A stretch of DNA of 64,000 nt from JAZKFT01 sp039925965 (GCA_039925965.1 JBDSXW010000094.1:1-64000); one strand, 5' to 3'. Counted from the first letter of the stretch, positions 39,529-48,654 are shown. Numbers and translations: made by a program. Notes: generated from the letters alone by a model not told the origin.

Positions 39529-39566
39529 GGTCATTAGTCAATAAGTCATTGGTCATTGCTCCAATA
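39529..39566. repeat. word repeat GTCATTAGTCAATAAGTCATTGGTCATT
   Basis: Four tandem imperfect copies of GTCATTAG-type words, about 90 nt before the helicase start. They match the words at 8852, 32033 and 63602. Confidence 0.6.
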
Positions 39567-39654
39567 ATATTCTGACCCCGCAAATAGTACTGCTAACCCG
39601 GCAAACCGTGTAACGCACAAATATCCGTTTCCTGATTTTCCTATATTTATTATT

Positions 39655-41898
39655 ATGGCTTTAATGGATGCATCAAATACCAACTTTCAATTAGCGGCCG
39701 ATTTTATACGAAATACCAATCGGCCAGTTTTCCTTACGGGCAAGGCGGGCACTGGTAAAACCACGTTCCTGAAATATATCAGGGAACATTCCAACAAGCA
39801 AACGGTCGTGCTGGCGCCAACGGGAGTCGCGGCCATCAATGCGGGTGGTGTCACCATCCATTCATTTTTTAACCTCCCCTTTGGTCCTTTTTTACCAGGC
39901 ACAAAAAAAGGCTTTAGCGGCAGTGACGATCAGGTAAACGACAAGCACAGCCTGATAAGCCGGCTTCGGTACAACAAAGAAAAGATCCATGTATTGCAGG
40001 GCCTGGAACTGATGATCATAGATGAAGTAAGTATGGTTCGGGGCGATGTGCTGGATGCTATTGATACCATCTTAAGAAATTTCAGGCGCAACTACCTGGT
40101 GCCCTTTGGAGGGGTACAAGTGTTGTTTATCGGAGATATGTTCCAGTTGCCACCTGTGGTGAAAGACGATGAATGGCAATTGATGCAGGAGTATTACAAC
40201 AGCCCCTTTTTCTTCGACAGCCAGGTGTTATGCGAAGACCAGCCCTTGCATATAGAGTTGGAAAAAATATACCGGCAAACGGATCAATATTTTATTGATG
40301 TATTGAACCAGGTACGTAACAACCAACTGGAACAGGAAGGCATGGAATTATTGCATAGCAGGTACCAGCCTGATTTTTTTCCGTACAAGGAAGATGGCTA
40401 CGTAACCCTTACCACTCATAACTATAAGGCCGACACTATTAATGGCAGCGAGCTGGAAAAAATACCGGGTAAATCCTTTGAATGCAAGGCAACCATCACC
40501 GGCGATTTTGGAGAGAAAATGTTTCCGGCAGAAGAAATCCTGCAGTTGAAAAAAGGCGCCCAGGTGATGTTTATTAAAAACGATGTGGGTAATAGTCGAA
40601 AATATTACAATGGAAAAATTGGCGTGCTTAGCCGCTACGATTCCGAAGAGGAGAAAATCTTCGTCACTTGTGAGGAAGGCGAGATTGAAGTAAAAAAAGA
40701 AACCTGGAAGAATATCAGGTACGGAGTAAACAAGGAAAAGCAGGAACTGGAGGAAGATGAGATCGGCTCCTTCAAACAGTTTCCATTGCGGCTGGCCTGG
40801 GCCATCACGATCCACAAAAGCCAGGGGCTCACTTTCGAAAAAGCGATAGTGGATGCAGGTGCAGCTTTTGCGCCCGGCCAGGTGTATGTAGCGCTAAGCC
40901 GGTGTACTTCACTGGAAGGCCTCGTGTTGCGCAGCAAAATAACCCCCACCAGTGTGATCACAGACGAGCGGATCCTGCGATTTTCAAAAGAAAAAAATAC
41001 GGCCGCCCAATTACTACCCCACCTCACCGAAGCCAAATTCGACTTTCAATGCAACCTGCTTATCGGGCTTTTTGATTTAGCCCCAATTGTAAAACAAACG
41101 GTGTCGCTGGAAAAGTTTATGGTTGAAAATGCGCCTTTTTTTAATGCAGAAGCATTGCCGTATGTGAGGGCGCTGAAGGAAAAGGCAGACGTTATTTTTG
41201 GCGTTGCTCAAAAGTTTCAACAGCAGCTCCGGTATTATTTCCGGGAAAAAATAGTTCCGGAAGAAAATTCGGAGATGCAGCAGCGACTACAGGGTGCAGT
41301 CGCGTGGTTTTGCTCCCAGTTGCATGAAGGCTTGTTACTGCCCCTAAAGAAATCCCCTTGTAAAACAGACAATAAATCAGTTGCCGGATTCTTCTTTGAT
41401 GCCTTACACGAATTAAATAAGGAAGTAATGCCCGTCTACAAAATGATGGACGTTTGCAGAGCGGGTTTTAACGCAGACCTCTTTTTAAAGGCCAAATCAA
41501 AGACCAACATTTCGGTACTCCTTCAAACGGCACCGTCATCTCCAGGTTCTGAAGTTTTTAAACCCAGCCGGAAAGAGAAAAAGAAGGCTCCCAAACCCGA
41601 TACCCGGCTGGAGAGTTATACCCTATTTAAAAATGGTGTATCTATCACCGAGATCGCCGCACAAAGAGGTCTCACTTCTGGCACCATCGAAAGCCATCTT
41701 GGCCACTACGTATTATCCGGCGACCTGCAACTAGAACAGGTATTATCCAAAACCAAAATAGACCTGATCGTGCCGGTGGTACAGGAAATCGGCGGCAACT
41801 CATCGGCTCCCATTAAAGACAAAATCGGCACCGCGGTGAGTTATGCGGAGGTGCGGCTGGTGATGCAATGGCTGGCGAAGGAAAATAATATGCCATAA
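39655..41898 (+). CDS. Pif1-like DNA helicase with HTH_40 tail, 747 aa
   Basis: SF1B helicase. Walker A 'LTGKAGTGKTTF' (residues 29-36), 'VLAPTGVAAINAGGVTIHSF' (motif Ia), Walker B 'MIIDEVSMV', and the C-terminal motif 'WAITIHKSQGLTFEKAIVD' with 'QVYVALSRC' are all present. The last 100 or so residues carry a helicase/RNase D type helix-turn-helix ('YTLFKNGVSITEIAAQRGLT', about 650-700), the same kind of tail as in the RecQ protein at 59817. It probably acts on G-quadruplex or branched DNA. Confidence 0.9.
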   Translation: MALMDASNTNFQLAADFIRNTNRPVFLTGKAGTGKTTFLKYIREHSNKQTVVLAPTGVAAINAGGVTIHSFFNLPFGPFLPGTKKGFSGSDDQVNDKHSLISRLRYNKEKIHVLQGLELMIIDEVSMVRGDVLDAIDTILRNFRRNYLVPFGGVQVLFIGDMFQLPPVVKDDEWQLMQEYYNSPFFFDSQVLCEDQPLHIELEKIYRQTDQYFIDVLNQVRNNQLEQEGMELLHSRYQPDFFPYKEDGYVTLTTHNYKADTINGSELEKIPGKSFECKATITGDFGEKMFPAEEILQLKKGAQVMFIKNDVGNSRKYYNGKIGVLSRYDSEEEKIFVTCEEGEIEVKKETWKNIRYGVNKEKQELEEDEIGSFKQFPLRLAWAITIHKSQGLTFEKAIVDAGAAFAPGQVYVALSRCTSLEGLVLRSKITPTSVITDERILRFSKEKNTAAQLLPHLTEAKFDFQCNLLIGLFDLAPIVKQTVSLEKFMVENAPFFNAEALPYVRALKEKADVIFGVAQKFQQQLRYYFREKIVPEENSEMQQRLQGAVAWFCSQLHEGLLLPLKKSPCKTDNKSVAGFFFDALHELNKEVMPVYKMMDVCRAGFNADLFLKAKSKTNISVLLQTAPSSPGSEVFKPSRKEKKKAPKPDTRLESYTLFKNGVSITEIAAQRGLTSGTIESHLGHYVLSGDLQLEQVLSKTKIDLIVPVVQEIGGNSSAPIKDKIGTAVSYAEVRLVMQWLAKENNMP

Positions 41899-41941
41899 AC
41901 ATGGTATTCATCACATTACCTGTATCTTGTAGTTTCGCAAA

Positions 41942-42133
41942 ATGCGGAAGCACACACCCATGTTAATAGCGCTGATAGAAGACAATACCAAATACCGCGA
42001 ATGCCTTGCCGCCGGGCTTGCTATTTTTCCGGAGTGCGAAGTGGTACATACCTCCAGGTTTTCAATATTTGTCCGTCACTTTTTAGCAACCTTCTTAACC
42101 ACAGCCCACTTTTTACTAACCAGGCATTTTTAA
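41942..42133 (+). pseudogene. truncated response-regulator receiver (first ~35 residues)
   Basis: The start 'MLIALIEDNTKYRECLAAGL' and 'FPECEVVHTS' is the beta1-alpha1-beta2 of a receiver domain, with the acidic pair Glu-Asp. After about position 42056 the similarity stops and the frame ends at 42133. The phosphorylation Asp and the output domain are missing. The ATG is 4 nt after a TAGTTTCG box, so the original promoter may persist. Remnant of a NarL/LuxR-type regulator. Confidence 0.65.
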
Positions 42134-42429
42134 AAACTTAAACATGAAAACCTTTGCACCATGGAATTCTTTTGAGTAAAGGGCTTTTGGCTACAAAAAA
42201 ATATCCCCCAGCATTCTGTTACCGGCAGACGAAATATGGAATGCCTGCCACTGCGGATACCTGAAACGTTTGGCAATAATGCCGCAACAATCCACCAATA
42301 CTTATTTTATGCCGAAACCGAAATCTGCCTTTTTGCCTCACTGCAAAAAAAATATGGAATACTGTTGTTGACAAAGATGCAGATAATGCTGACGAGCTAA
42401 AACTCCAGCTTGAAATACACAAACGTCTA

Positions 42430-43086
42430 TTGAATATTTTCCAGGTAGGAAACTATTACTATTTCGTTTTTAATATTTTTAATGGCGAGATGGAAGAAAT
42501 GAGTTCTGGTGTTACAAAGGTTTTAGGATATGAACCGAATGAACTGAGTGTATCATTTTTATTGGACAGGATACATCCTGACGACAAAGCCTATTTTCTA
42601 AATTTTGAATACAGGATTGCGGAGTTCTTTAAAAAATTGCCTTTTGAAAAGATCAAAAGTTATAAAGTGCAGTACGATTACAGGATAAAAGCGAAGAACG
42701 ACAGCTATGTGCGTGTATTACACCAGGCAGTGCAAATGGAATACGATACAGAAAATTTCTATCGTTGTTTTGATGTACAAACAGACATTACGCACATCAA
42801 ACCTGTTGGTATACCCGTTTTCTCTATTATTGGTCTCGACGATGAACCTTCTTATTATAATATTCAAGACACCAATATTTTTAACAAATCGTACGACCTT
42901 TTTACAAAACGTGAAAGAGAGATCCTAAAATATATTGTTGAGGGTTACAACAGTAGGCAAATAGCCGATAACCTTTTTCTAAGCCTGCACACTATAAGTA
43001 CGCACCGTAAAAACATACTTCATAAAACGGATTGCAAAACCCCTGTTGATCTTGTAAGCAAAGCAATAAATGAAGGTTGGGTGTAA
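42430..43086 (+). CDS. PAS-LuxR transcriptional regulator, 5' end uncertain
   Basis: PAS-fold domain (about residues 10-125, 'LGYEPNELSVSFLLDRIHPD', 'YDYRIKAKNDSYVRVLHQ') followed by a LuxR-type helix-turn-helix (about 155-215, 'LFTKREREILKYIVEGYNSR'). It is cytoplasmic, with a probable small-molecule sensing role. The coding sequence clearly continues upstream in frame to about 42352 ('IWNTVVDKDADNADELKLQL'), which matches the usual N-terminus of the family. That extension has no ATG, and a stop lies at 42277. The TTG at 42430 is therefore probably not the native start, and the gene may be 5'-damaged. Confidence 0.7.
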   Translation: MNIFQVGNYYYFVFNIFNGEMEEMSSGVTKVLGYEPNELSVSFLLDRIHPDDKAYFLNFEYRIAEFFKKLPFEKIKSYKVQYDYRIKAKNDSYVRVLHQAVQMEYDTENFYRCFDVQTDITHIKPVGIPVFSIIGLDDEPSYYNIQDTNIFNKSYDLFTKREREILKYIVEGYNSRQIADNLFLSLHTISTHRKNILHKTDCKTPVDLVSKAINEGWV

Positions 43087-43110
43087 AAAATACCTAGTCA
43101 TAGGTATTTT
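43087..43110 (+). terminator. perfect 10-bp inverted repeat after the PAS-LuxR gene
   Basis: AAAATACCTA-GTCA-TAGGTATTTT, directly after the stop codon. It is a likely terminator, but the perfect dyad could also be a regulator site. Confidence 0.6.
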
Positions 43111-43745
43111 ACGAGGGTTAAAATAACTTTAGTTTTGATGCCATGCGGTTATTTTATTGACAGTTAATGAGTTGTAGTTTTTCAACTACACCGTATTCGA
43201 CGAGAACAAAATACTATAAACGAAATTTTTACATGGGCCTTTTAAAATACGGGAGGGAAACATACAATAAGCTAGACCCCAATAGACAAATGTCAAAACC
43301 TTTTCATTTATTTAATCCGTAACCTCCAAACGATGCAATGGACTCGCCCATTGAAGGCGAAAATAATTATTTACTTCAACTGACATGAGTCAACCGGAAT
43401 AGATAACAACTCTGTAAGCATTCTTTAGATACACCTAGAATTGTCGCAGACTTATGAACCGGTGCAGGTAAAGGTAGCTCATATAGTATCTGGGTAAGTA
43501 AAACGATCTATAATAAGAAAATTGCTGCAACCCAGCCAGATTCTAATATACTCACCACCAGTTGCCCTGTATATCTAAAATTTGCTACACTACAAAAAAT
43601 AACACAGAATAAAGGATTTCGAATTTTAAAAATTGAAGCATAAAAACACCAGCGACCAGGAAAAATTCTACTGGAAGTATCTCTTTCAAAAAGAATGAAT
43701 TCATTTATTAGCAACAAACAATAACTAAAACACCCCTCCCAACAC
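43111..43745. other. 635-nt stretch with no supported gene
   Basis: AT-rich sequence between the regulator and a relict reading frame. A 79-codon minus-strand frame (43508-43747) has no recognisable features. It borders the duplicated secreted-protein region and may be decayed coding DNA. Confidence 0.4.
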
Positions 43746-43862
43746 ATGCAAAATATTTACATTCTCCGTTTAGCTGTCATACTTGTATGCAGTCGCTCTT
43801 TTGCTACCATTCGCAGGATCGGCTTTTTGGCCCGGCGGTAAGCGTCATTGATTATAATAGTT
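43746..43862 (+). pseudogene. relict N-terminus of the 44506-type secreted protein
   Basis: From ATG 43746 the translation gives a signal-peptide-like start and 'RSFATIRRIGF'. After a one-base frameshift it continues as 'PAVSVIDYN'. The intact protein at 44506 has 'SFANIRRVGF' then 'GPAVIGVDYG', so this is a decayed third copy of the same gene start. Nothing after position 43862 aligns by eye. Confidence 0.65.
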
Positions 43863-44057
43863 TTTCAACTGACACATGATGCCGTCTGTTGACGCCACCC
43901 GGCGGGTTTCTTTATTCCATAATATCCCATAAGTATGGTATTGCCCGGCGCGTCCGCATATCTCATTTTTGAGGAGTGAAAATAAAAGGCATTGGTTGCT
44001 TTCACGGCACCAGGCTGCTTTAGACGTTACACCATTTTTGTACAATTGAACTCGTTT

Positions 44058-44471
44058 ATGAAAAAGAAAATTACACTATTTCTATTAACGCTACTATCTG
44101 GCACCGGTTTTAGCTTTGCCCAAAGTTTTACGATAGGCACAGGCACCGTTACAAACCCTACCAACGATTTTGGCCCCATGCGTACCAATGCCACTGCCAG
44201 CCAATGGAATACCAATACTTACATATACCCGGTTAGCTTAATATCGGGCATTACACCCGGTGATAGGATAACTTTTGGCACCTGGGCCAGTACTCAAATT
44301 AATGAAGATGCCAATATAGTAAAGCAGGCAGCGACAATGATTACCCTCGAACTTCCCCAGTTTCATTCTTTTTACACCGATGAATTAAACGGGCTAAGCC
44401 TAAAAGAACTTTATACTAACACCAATGCCTACGTAAAATCTCTCTTAGAAGTCTTCCTCTCCAACCAATAA
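44058..44471 (+). CDS. short secreted protein, probably truncated T9SS cargo, 137 aa
   Basis: It has a signal peptide (KKKITLFLLTLLSGTGFSFA) and a first mature stretch 'SFTIGTGTVTNPTNDFGPM' that resembles the opening of long type IX-secreted fibronectin-type proteins. From about residue 75 the sequence becomes helix-like ('IVKQAATMITLELPQFH') and ends without a sorting domain. It may be a truncated or chimeric relict. It lies 34 nt upstream of the beta-helix gene. ATG 44058 fits the signal peptide. Confidence 0.5.
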   Translation: MKKKITLFLLTLLSGTGFSFAQSFTIGTGTVTNPTNDFGPMRTNATASQWNTNTYIYPVSLISGITPGDRITFGTWASTQINEDANIVKQAATMITLELPQFHSFYTDELNGLSLKELYTNTNAYVKSLLEVFLSNQ

Positions 44472-44505
44472 AAATAATTTTCTCAAACCAAAACAACTCA
44501 AAACC

Positions 44506-45540
44506 ATGAAAAAGTTTTTCCTTCTCAGTGTAGCTGCCACACTTATCAGCAGCATCTCTTTTGCCAATATTCGCCGGGTGGGCTTTTTTGGACCGGCAGT
44601 AATCGGTGTGGATTATGGTACATTACAACAAGCACATGACGCTTCCACCACCGGTGATACTATTATGATGATGCCGGGGACAAGTGTGCAAGGAACAATC
44701 ACAAAACCTTTAGTCATTATTGGACCAGGCTTTTTCTTAAACCCATCCGATTTTGTGTATCCAGGTAATGCAGGGCTGCAAGCAAATACAAATAGCAATG
44801 AAAGTCCATCTGGTTTAACTTTTAGCGCCGGCTCTTCCAATACACAGGTAATTGGTTGTTCGATGTACAGTACGAGTTTTATTACAGCAGGTTTAACTAA
44901 TATTTTATTTAAACGCTGCTTCATTGGTCGTTTAGCGTTTACTACCATAATCTTTTCTCAAAGTTGTAGTAACATCACTTTTCAACAATGTAGCGTTTTG
45001 GGTACTTATCTATTCAACGTTAGTGGTTCTCCAACAGTAACAAATCTTGCATTTTTAAATTGCTTCTTTAATCCGCAAGTATTTTTATACACCGGTAATT
45101 TCTCCGTGTCAGGTTTATTAAATAATTGTGTATTCGTGTCAGGTTCTAGTTTTGATTTAGGCGTTGGTGCCTGGCAGGTTTCCAACTGCATCAGTCAAGT
45201 CCCTTTTACTGGCACCAATGTGGTGTACAATAACAACATCGGCACCTCCACTCAATTTCCCGCCGGCAACGGCAACCAGCAAAACAAAACCTGGGCCAGC
45301 ATTTTTACCCTTACCGGCAGCTACGATGGCAAGTACACCCTTAAAGTCGGCAGCCCTGCCATTGGCGCAGGTATTAATGGCGTTACGCCTACCGATTGCG
45401 GCATCTTTGGCGGTGCCACGCCCTACCGCTTAAGTGGCATACCCAGTGTGCCTACTATTTATGCACTTACTTCTCCGCAAGGCACCATACCAGCCGGTAA
45501 TACGGTGCAGGTAAATTTGAGTACGAGGAGTAATAATTAA
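44506..45540 (+). CDS. secreted right-handed beta-helix-type protein (module copy A), 344 aa
   Basis: Exported protein with a strong signal peptide (LLSVAATLISSISFA). The mature part has short turns rich in Asn, Ser and Gly with 'NCSN'/'NCFFN'-type rungs, as in pectate-lyase-like beta helices. The C-terminus 'SPAIGAGINGV', 'GIFGGATPYRLSGIP' and 'STRSNN' is a recurrent Bacteroidota ending. A paralogue is at 48778; leader, signal peptide and C-terminus are conserved while the middle diverges. It is followed (after the TA locus) by a DPGFG-repeat gene, as in copy B. Function unknown. Confidence 0.75.
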   Translation: MKKFFLLSVAATLISSISFANIRRVGFFGPAVIGVDYGTLQQAHDASTTGDTIMMMPGTSVQGTITKPLVIIGPGFFLNPSDFVYPGNAGLQANTNSNESPSGLTFSAGSSNTQVIGCSMYSTSFITAGLTNILFKRCFIGRLAFTTIIFSQSCSNITFQQCSVLGTYLFNVSGSPTVTNLAFLNCFFNPQVFLYTGNFSVSGLLNNCVFVSGSSFDLGVGAWQVSNCISQVPFTGTNVVYNNNIGTSTQFPAGNGNQQNKTWASIFTLTGSYDGKYTLKVGSPAIGAGINGVTPTDCGIFGGATPYRLSGIPSVPTIYALTSPQGTIPAGNTVQVNLSTRSNN

Positions 45541-45553
45541 CCCTCACCCCCTG

Positions 45554-45579
45554 CCCCCTCTCCACAAGTGGCGAGGGGG
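45554..45579. repeat. GC-rich hairpin (CCCCCTC..CCAC / GTGG..GAGGGGG)
   Basis: A 7+4 bp stem with one internal mismatch and AA loop, 13 nt after the beta-helix gene. It has no T run. The 'CCCTCACCCC...' context resembles dispersed intergenic hairpins seen in many bacteria. Confidence 0.55.
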
Positions 45580-45671
45580 AATTACACAGCTCTTTGACAT
45601 GTTGGTTTACACGTTTTTCTTACTGCTATTTTGTTGGCAGAAAGAATTATTTTTGGATAAAATAAAAGGTT

Positions 45672-45905
45672 ATGACTACCACTTCAATTAGAAAAAAGCT
45701 ACACGATTATATAGCCGATACAGACGACAGTAAAGTAAAAGGAATGTATCTGTTGCTTAAAACTGAGATAGAGAAAAAAGATGACTTTAAACTTTCTGAA
45801 CGGCACATTGAAATATTAAACCAAGAGAGGGCGGCACATCTAAAAGGTGTATCGAAATCGTACACACAAGCTGAAGCCAGGCAATTGATGACTGGTAAAA
45901 AATAG
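45672..45905 (+). CDS. addiction-module antitoxin-like protein, 77 aa
   Basis: Small charged helical protein ('SIRKKLHDYIADTDDSKVKGM', 'KSYTQAEARQLMTGKK') like the antitoxin half of ParDE/RelBE-type pairs in Bacteroidota. It is followed after 3 nt by a ParE/RelE-type toxin gene that is broken, so this is now probably an orphan antitoxin. The pair lies between the two genes of secreted module A. Confidence 0.7.
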   Translation: MTTTSIRKKLHDYIADTDDSKVKGMYLLLKTEIEKKDDFKLSERHIEILNQERAAHLKGVSKSYTQAEARQLMTGKK

Positions 45906-45908
45906 CAC

Positions 45909-46198
45909 ATGTACACATTCGCAATCAAACACAGAGCTGTTACAATGGCCAGGCAGCCTATAAATGATACCAGAAACAAAGAGTTGGTCTTGGTTTGGAA
46001 TTTTTACCCGAACTGGAAAATTGCTATGCCAAAATTGTAAAACATCCCGAACAATATGGGTTTATAGAAAATGGATTTAGACGTATTGCATGCAAGCGTT
46101 TTCCATATATCGTCATTTACGAAATCATCAATAACCAAGTAGTTGTTTTAGCAGTATTTCATACAAGGCAACATCCAAATAAAAGAATAAGGGATTAA
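45909..46198 (+). pseudogene. ParE/RelE-family toxin, inactivated
   Basis: The first frame gives the correct start 'MYTFAIKHRAVTMARQ'. The rest of the toxin lies in another frame: 'AYK', a TGA where Trp is expected (46964-type position equivalent at about 45964-45966), then 'YQKQRVGLGLEFLPELENCY' and 'RRIACKRFPYIVIYEI' to the stop at 46198. So one base is missing near 45955 and one Trp codon has become a stop. Two independent lesions make a sequencing error unlikely. Confidence 0.72.
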
Positions 46199-46241
46199 GA
46201 AATTTGCTACGTTTTAGCATCCAAATATATTTTCACCCCAT

Positions 46242-46283
46242 AAAACGTGTAACCCAACCTGCCAGGGTCTTACACGTTTTTTT
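46242..46283 (+). terminator. intrinsic terminator after the toxin relict
   Basis: AAAACGTGTAA (46242-46252) pairs perfectly with TTACACGTTTT (46270-46280), followed by TTT. The 12-mer TTACACGTTTTT recurs at 45607-45618 before the antitoxin gene. Confidence 0.8.
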
Positions 46284-46319
46284 ATGCCTTCTATTTTACA
46301 TTCCAAACATTTACATACC

Positions 46320-48641
46320 ATGAAACACCTTATAAAATATATAGGGTTGTGTTGGGTAGCCATAAGCTTATCTTATGTAGGCAATGCCCAGCCCAATATT
46401 ACCCGGGTGGAATATTATATAGATACTGACCCCGGCTTTGGCCTTGGCACAGCCATTACCACTTCCGGCACAGCCACCGAAAAAAATGGCTCATTTACCC
46501 TGGACCTTACCGCCCTTAGCAATGGCGTACACATAGTAGGCGCACGCACCCAGGATGCCAATGGTGCCTGGAGCCACGATAATAAATGGCTGTTTGCCAA
46601 ACTGGGAGGCGCTCTTTTAGAAACCACAGTTCCCAACCTGGTACGCTCCGAGTATTATGTAAACACCGACCCCGGTTTTGGCCTTGGAACCGCTATAACT
46701 ACCACTGGTTCGGCCACCGATAAAAACGGTTCGTTTACGCTTGATATTACCGGCTATCCCCTCGGCGTAACCATTGTAGGTGTTCGCAGCCAGGATGCCA
46801 ATAAAGCCTGGAGCCACGATAACAAATGGCTATTTGCCAAAGTACCGCCAGAGAATACGCTACCCACCATTACCCGGCTTGAATATTATCTGGACAACGA
46901 CCCGGGTTTTGGCAAAGCCACGCCTGTGGCTATCACCAATACTAATAATCTACCCGGCATTGTATTAAATGCGAACATTACCGGGCTGGCCAATGGCAAG
47001 CACAAAATCTACTACCGCACTCAAGACGCCAATGGTGCCTGGAGCCACGATAATGTGGACAGCTTTACCTTATCACCCTATAATGTAGCACCAGCTATTG
47101 TGGTAAATAGCGTAACCAAAACCACCCTTTGTGCCAGGGATAGTTTCAAGGTAGGTTACCATGCCACAGGTAGTTACACAGCTGGTAATATTTTTAACGT
47201 AGAAATTAGTGATGCTTCCGGTGTATTTGCAGCCACGCCTCCTGTACTTGGTTCAGTCGTTTCTGCCGCCCTGGGTGGGGTAATTACCTGCTATTTGCCA
47301 GCCCATTTCGCCGAGGGCAGTGCCTATAAACTACGGGTAAGCAGCAGCAATACCGCCCTTACCGGTATCACGAGCCAATACACGCTTACTATCCACGACC
47401 GCCCCTTCACCCAAACCATAACCGGCCGCACCATTGTAAATGGGACATATACCTGGCCATACACTGTGCCAGCAGCCCCCGGCAGCCAATGGAACTGGAC
47501 ACTTACCGGTGGCCTGGTAAGCAGCGGACAAAATACCAATACGGCTAATATAACCTGGAGCCAGCCGGGCAGCCCGGTAACCACCGGCAATATGTATGTA
47601 ATAGAAACCAGCCAGTACGGTTGTGTGGGCGATAGCAGCACCCTTGGGCCTCTAACTATTTACAAGCTCAATATTAAAGACACGGTACCAGTAACGGCTT
47701 GTAAAACAGATATACTTGCAGTAAAAACCGGCAGCACCGGGGCTTTTGAGGCCGGCAATAATCTCATCGCAGAATTAAGTGATGTCAGCGGCAGCTTTGC
47801 CAGCCCGGTTTCCACTGCATCGGTGGCAGCGAGTGGCAACGGGGTGAACCAGCTCAATACCATTAACCTTACCATTCCCTTTGGCATACCCAACGGCACG
47901 GGCTACCGCATACGGGTGCGCGGTACCATCCCTTCTTTTGTGGGCGATACTTCGGCAGCCATCAGCATTGTAAAACCAGATATCGGTGCCGATCTTACCC
48001 GCACTTATTGCATTACCCGTGGTTATAATTTGTTGCAACACTTTACCGACCCCGCCCTTACCTACACCTACTTCAACCAGGCCTTTGTAAGCCAGCCCCG
48101 GCCCGATAGTGTAGAAGCCGGAACCTACCAAATAATAGGCACCAATGCACAGGGGTGCACGGATACCGCCTCGGTAACGCTTACCAGCAACCCCACACCC
48201 ATCCTCGGTGCCGATACCACCGTGTACCATGTTTGCCCCGGCGAAACCACTAACATTCTACCTTTTTATAATACCACCGGTCTCACCGCCGTGTGGAACA
48301 CACCCACACCCACTTTGGCCATCCCCGGCACTTACAGGTTAATCGTTACAAACGGCTTTGGCTGTACCGATACCGCCTTTGCCTTTGTAATACTGGAAAC
48401 CGCCACCTGGACAGGAACCGTAAGCAGCGACTGGCACACACCCGGCAATTGGAGTACCGGCAAAGTCCCTACCGACAGAACGCATGTAATCATCACCGGC
48501 CTGGCACCTAACCTATGCATCATCAGTGCCGCCAATGCACAGGCTGCCAGCATACAGGTGCGCAACGGTGCCACCGTGCAAACCACAAACAACCGGATAG
48601 CCGATGTAAAAGGTAAATGCCTAACTCTCCCGCAGAATTAA
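46320..48641 (+). CDS. large secreted DPGFG-repeat protein (module copy A), 773 aa
   Basis: Extracellular modular protein. After a signal peptide (IGLCWVAISLSYVGNAQ) come three repeats of about 80 residues, each opening with 'YYIDTDPGFG'-like sequence and closing with 'RTQDANGAWSHDN'. Ig/PKD-like modules follow ('GSQWNWTLTGGLVSSGQ', 'TNGFGCTDTAFAFV') and a final 'WTGTVSSDWHTPGNWSTGKV' unit common in Bacteroidota surface proteins. No type A or B sorting domain is seen at the end ('KGKCLTLPQN'). A frameshifted paralogue lies at 49831. ATG 46320 fits the signal peptide; an upstream in-frame ATG at 46284 is inside the terminator region. Confidence 0.78.
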   Translation: MKHLIKYIGLCWVAISLSYVGNAQPNITRVEYYIDTDPGFGLGTAITTSGTATEKNGSFTLDLTALSNGVHIVGARTQDANGAWSHDNKWLFAKLGGALLETTVPNLVRSEYYVNTDPGFGLGTAITTTGSATDKNGSFTLDITGYPLGVTIVGVRSQDANKAWSHDNKWLFAKVPPENTLPTITRLEYYLDNDPGFGKATPVAITNTNNLPGIVLNANITGLANGKHKIYYRTQDANGAWSHDNVDSFTLSPYNVAPAIVVNSVTKTTLCARDSFKVGYHATGSYTAGNIFNVEISDASGVFAATPPVLGSVVSAALGGVITCYLPAHFAEGSAYKLRVSSSNTALTGITSQYTLTIHDRPFTQTITGRTIVNGTYTWPYTVPAAPGSQWNWTLTGGLVSSGQNTNTANITWSQPGSPVTTGNMYVIETSQYGCVGDSSTLGPLTIYKLNIKDTVPVTACKTDILAVKTGSTGAFEAGNNLIAELSDVSGSFASPVSTASVAASGNGVNQLNTINLTIPFGIPNGTGYRIRVRGTIPSFVGDTSAAISIVKPDIGADLTRTYCITRGYNLLQHFTDPALTYTYFNQAFVSQPRPDSVEAGTYQIIGTNAQGCTDTASVTLTSNPTPILGADTTVYHVCPGETTNILPFYNTTGLTAVWNTPTPTLAIPGTYRLIVTNGFGCTDTAFAFVILETATWTGTVSSDWHTPGNWSTGKVPTDRTHVIITGLAPNLCIISAANAQAASIQVRNGATVQTTNNRIADVKGKCLTLPQN

Positions 48642-48654
48642 GATGACCTTCACA

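Noticed and set aside
43508..43747. 79-residue minus-strand gene in the gap before the secreted cluster
   Set aside because: No recognisable domain, and it overlaps the start of the plus-strand relict; likely chance.
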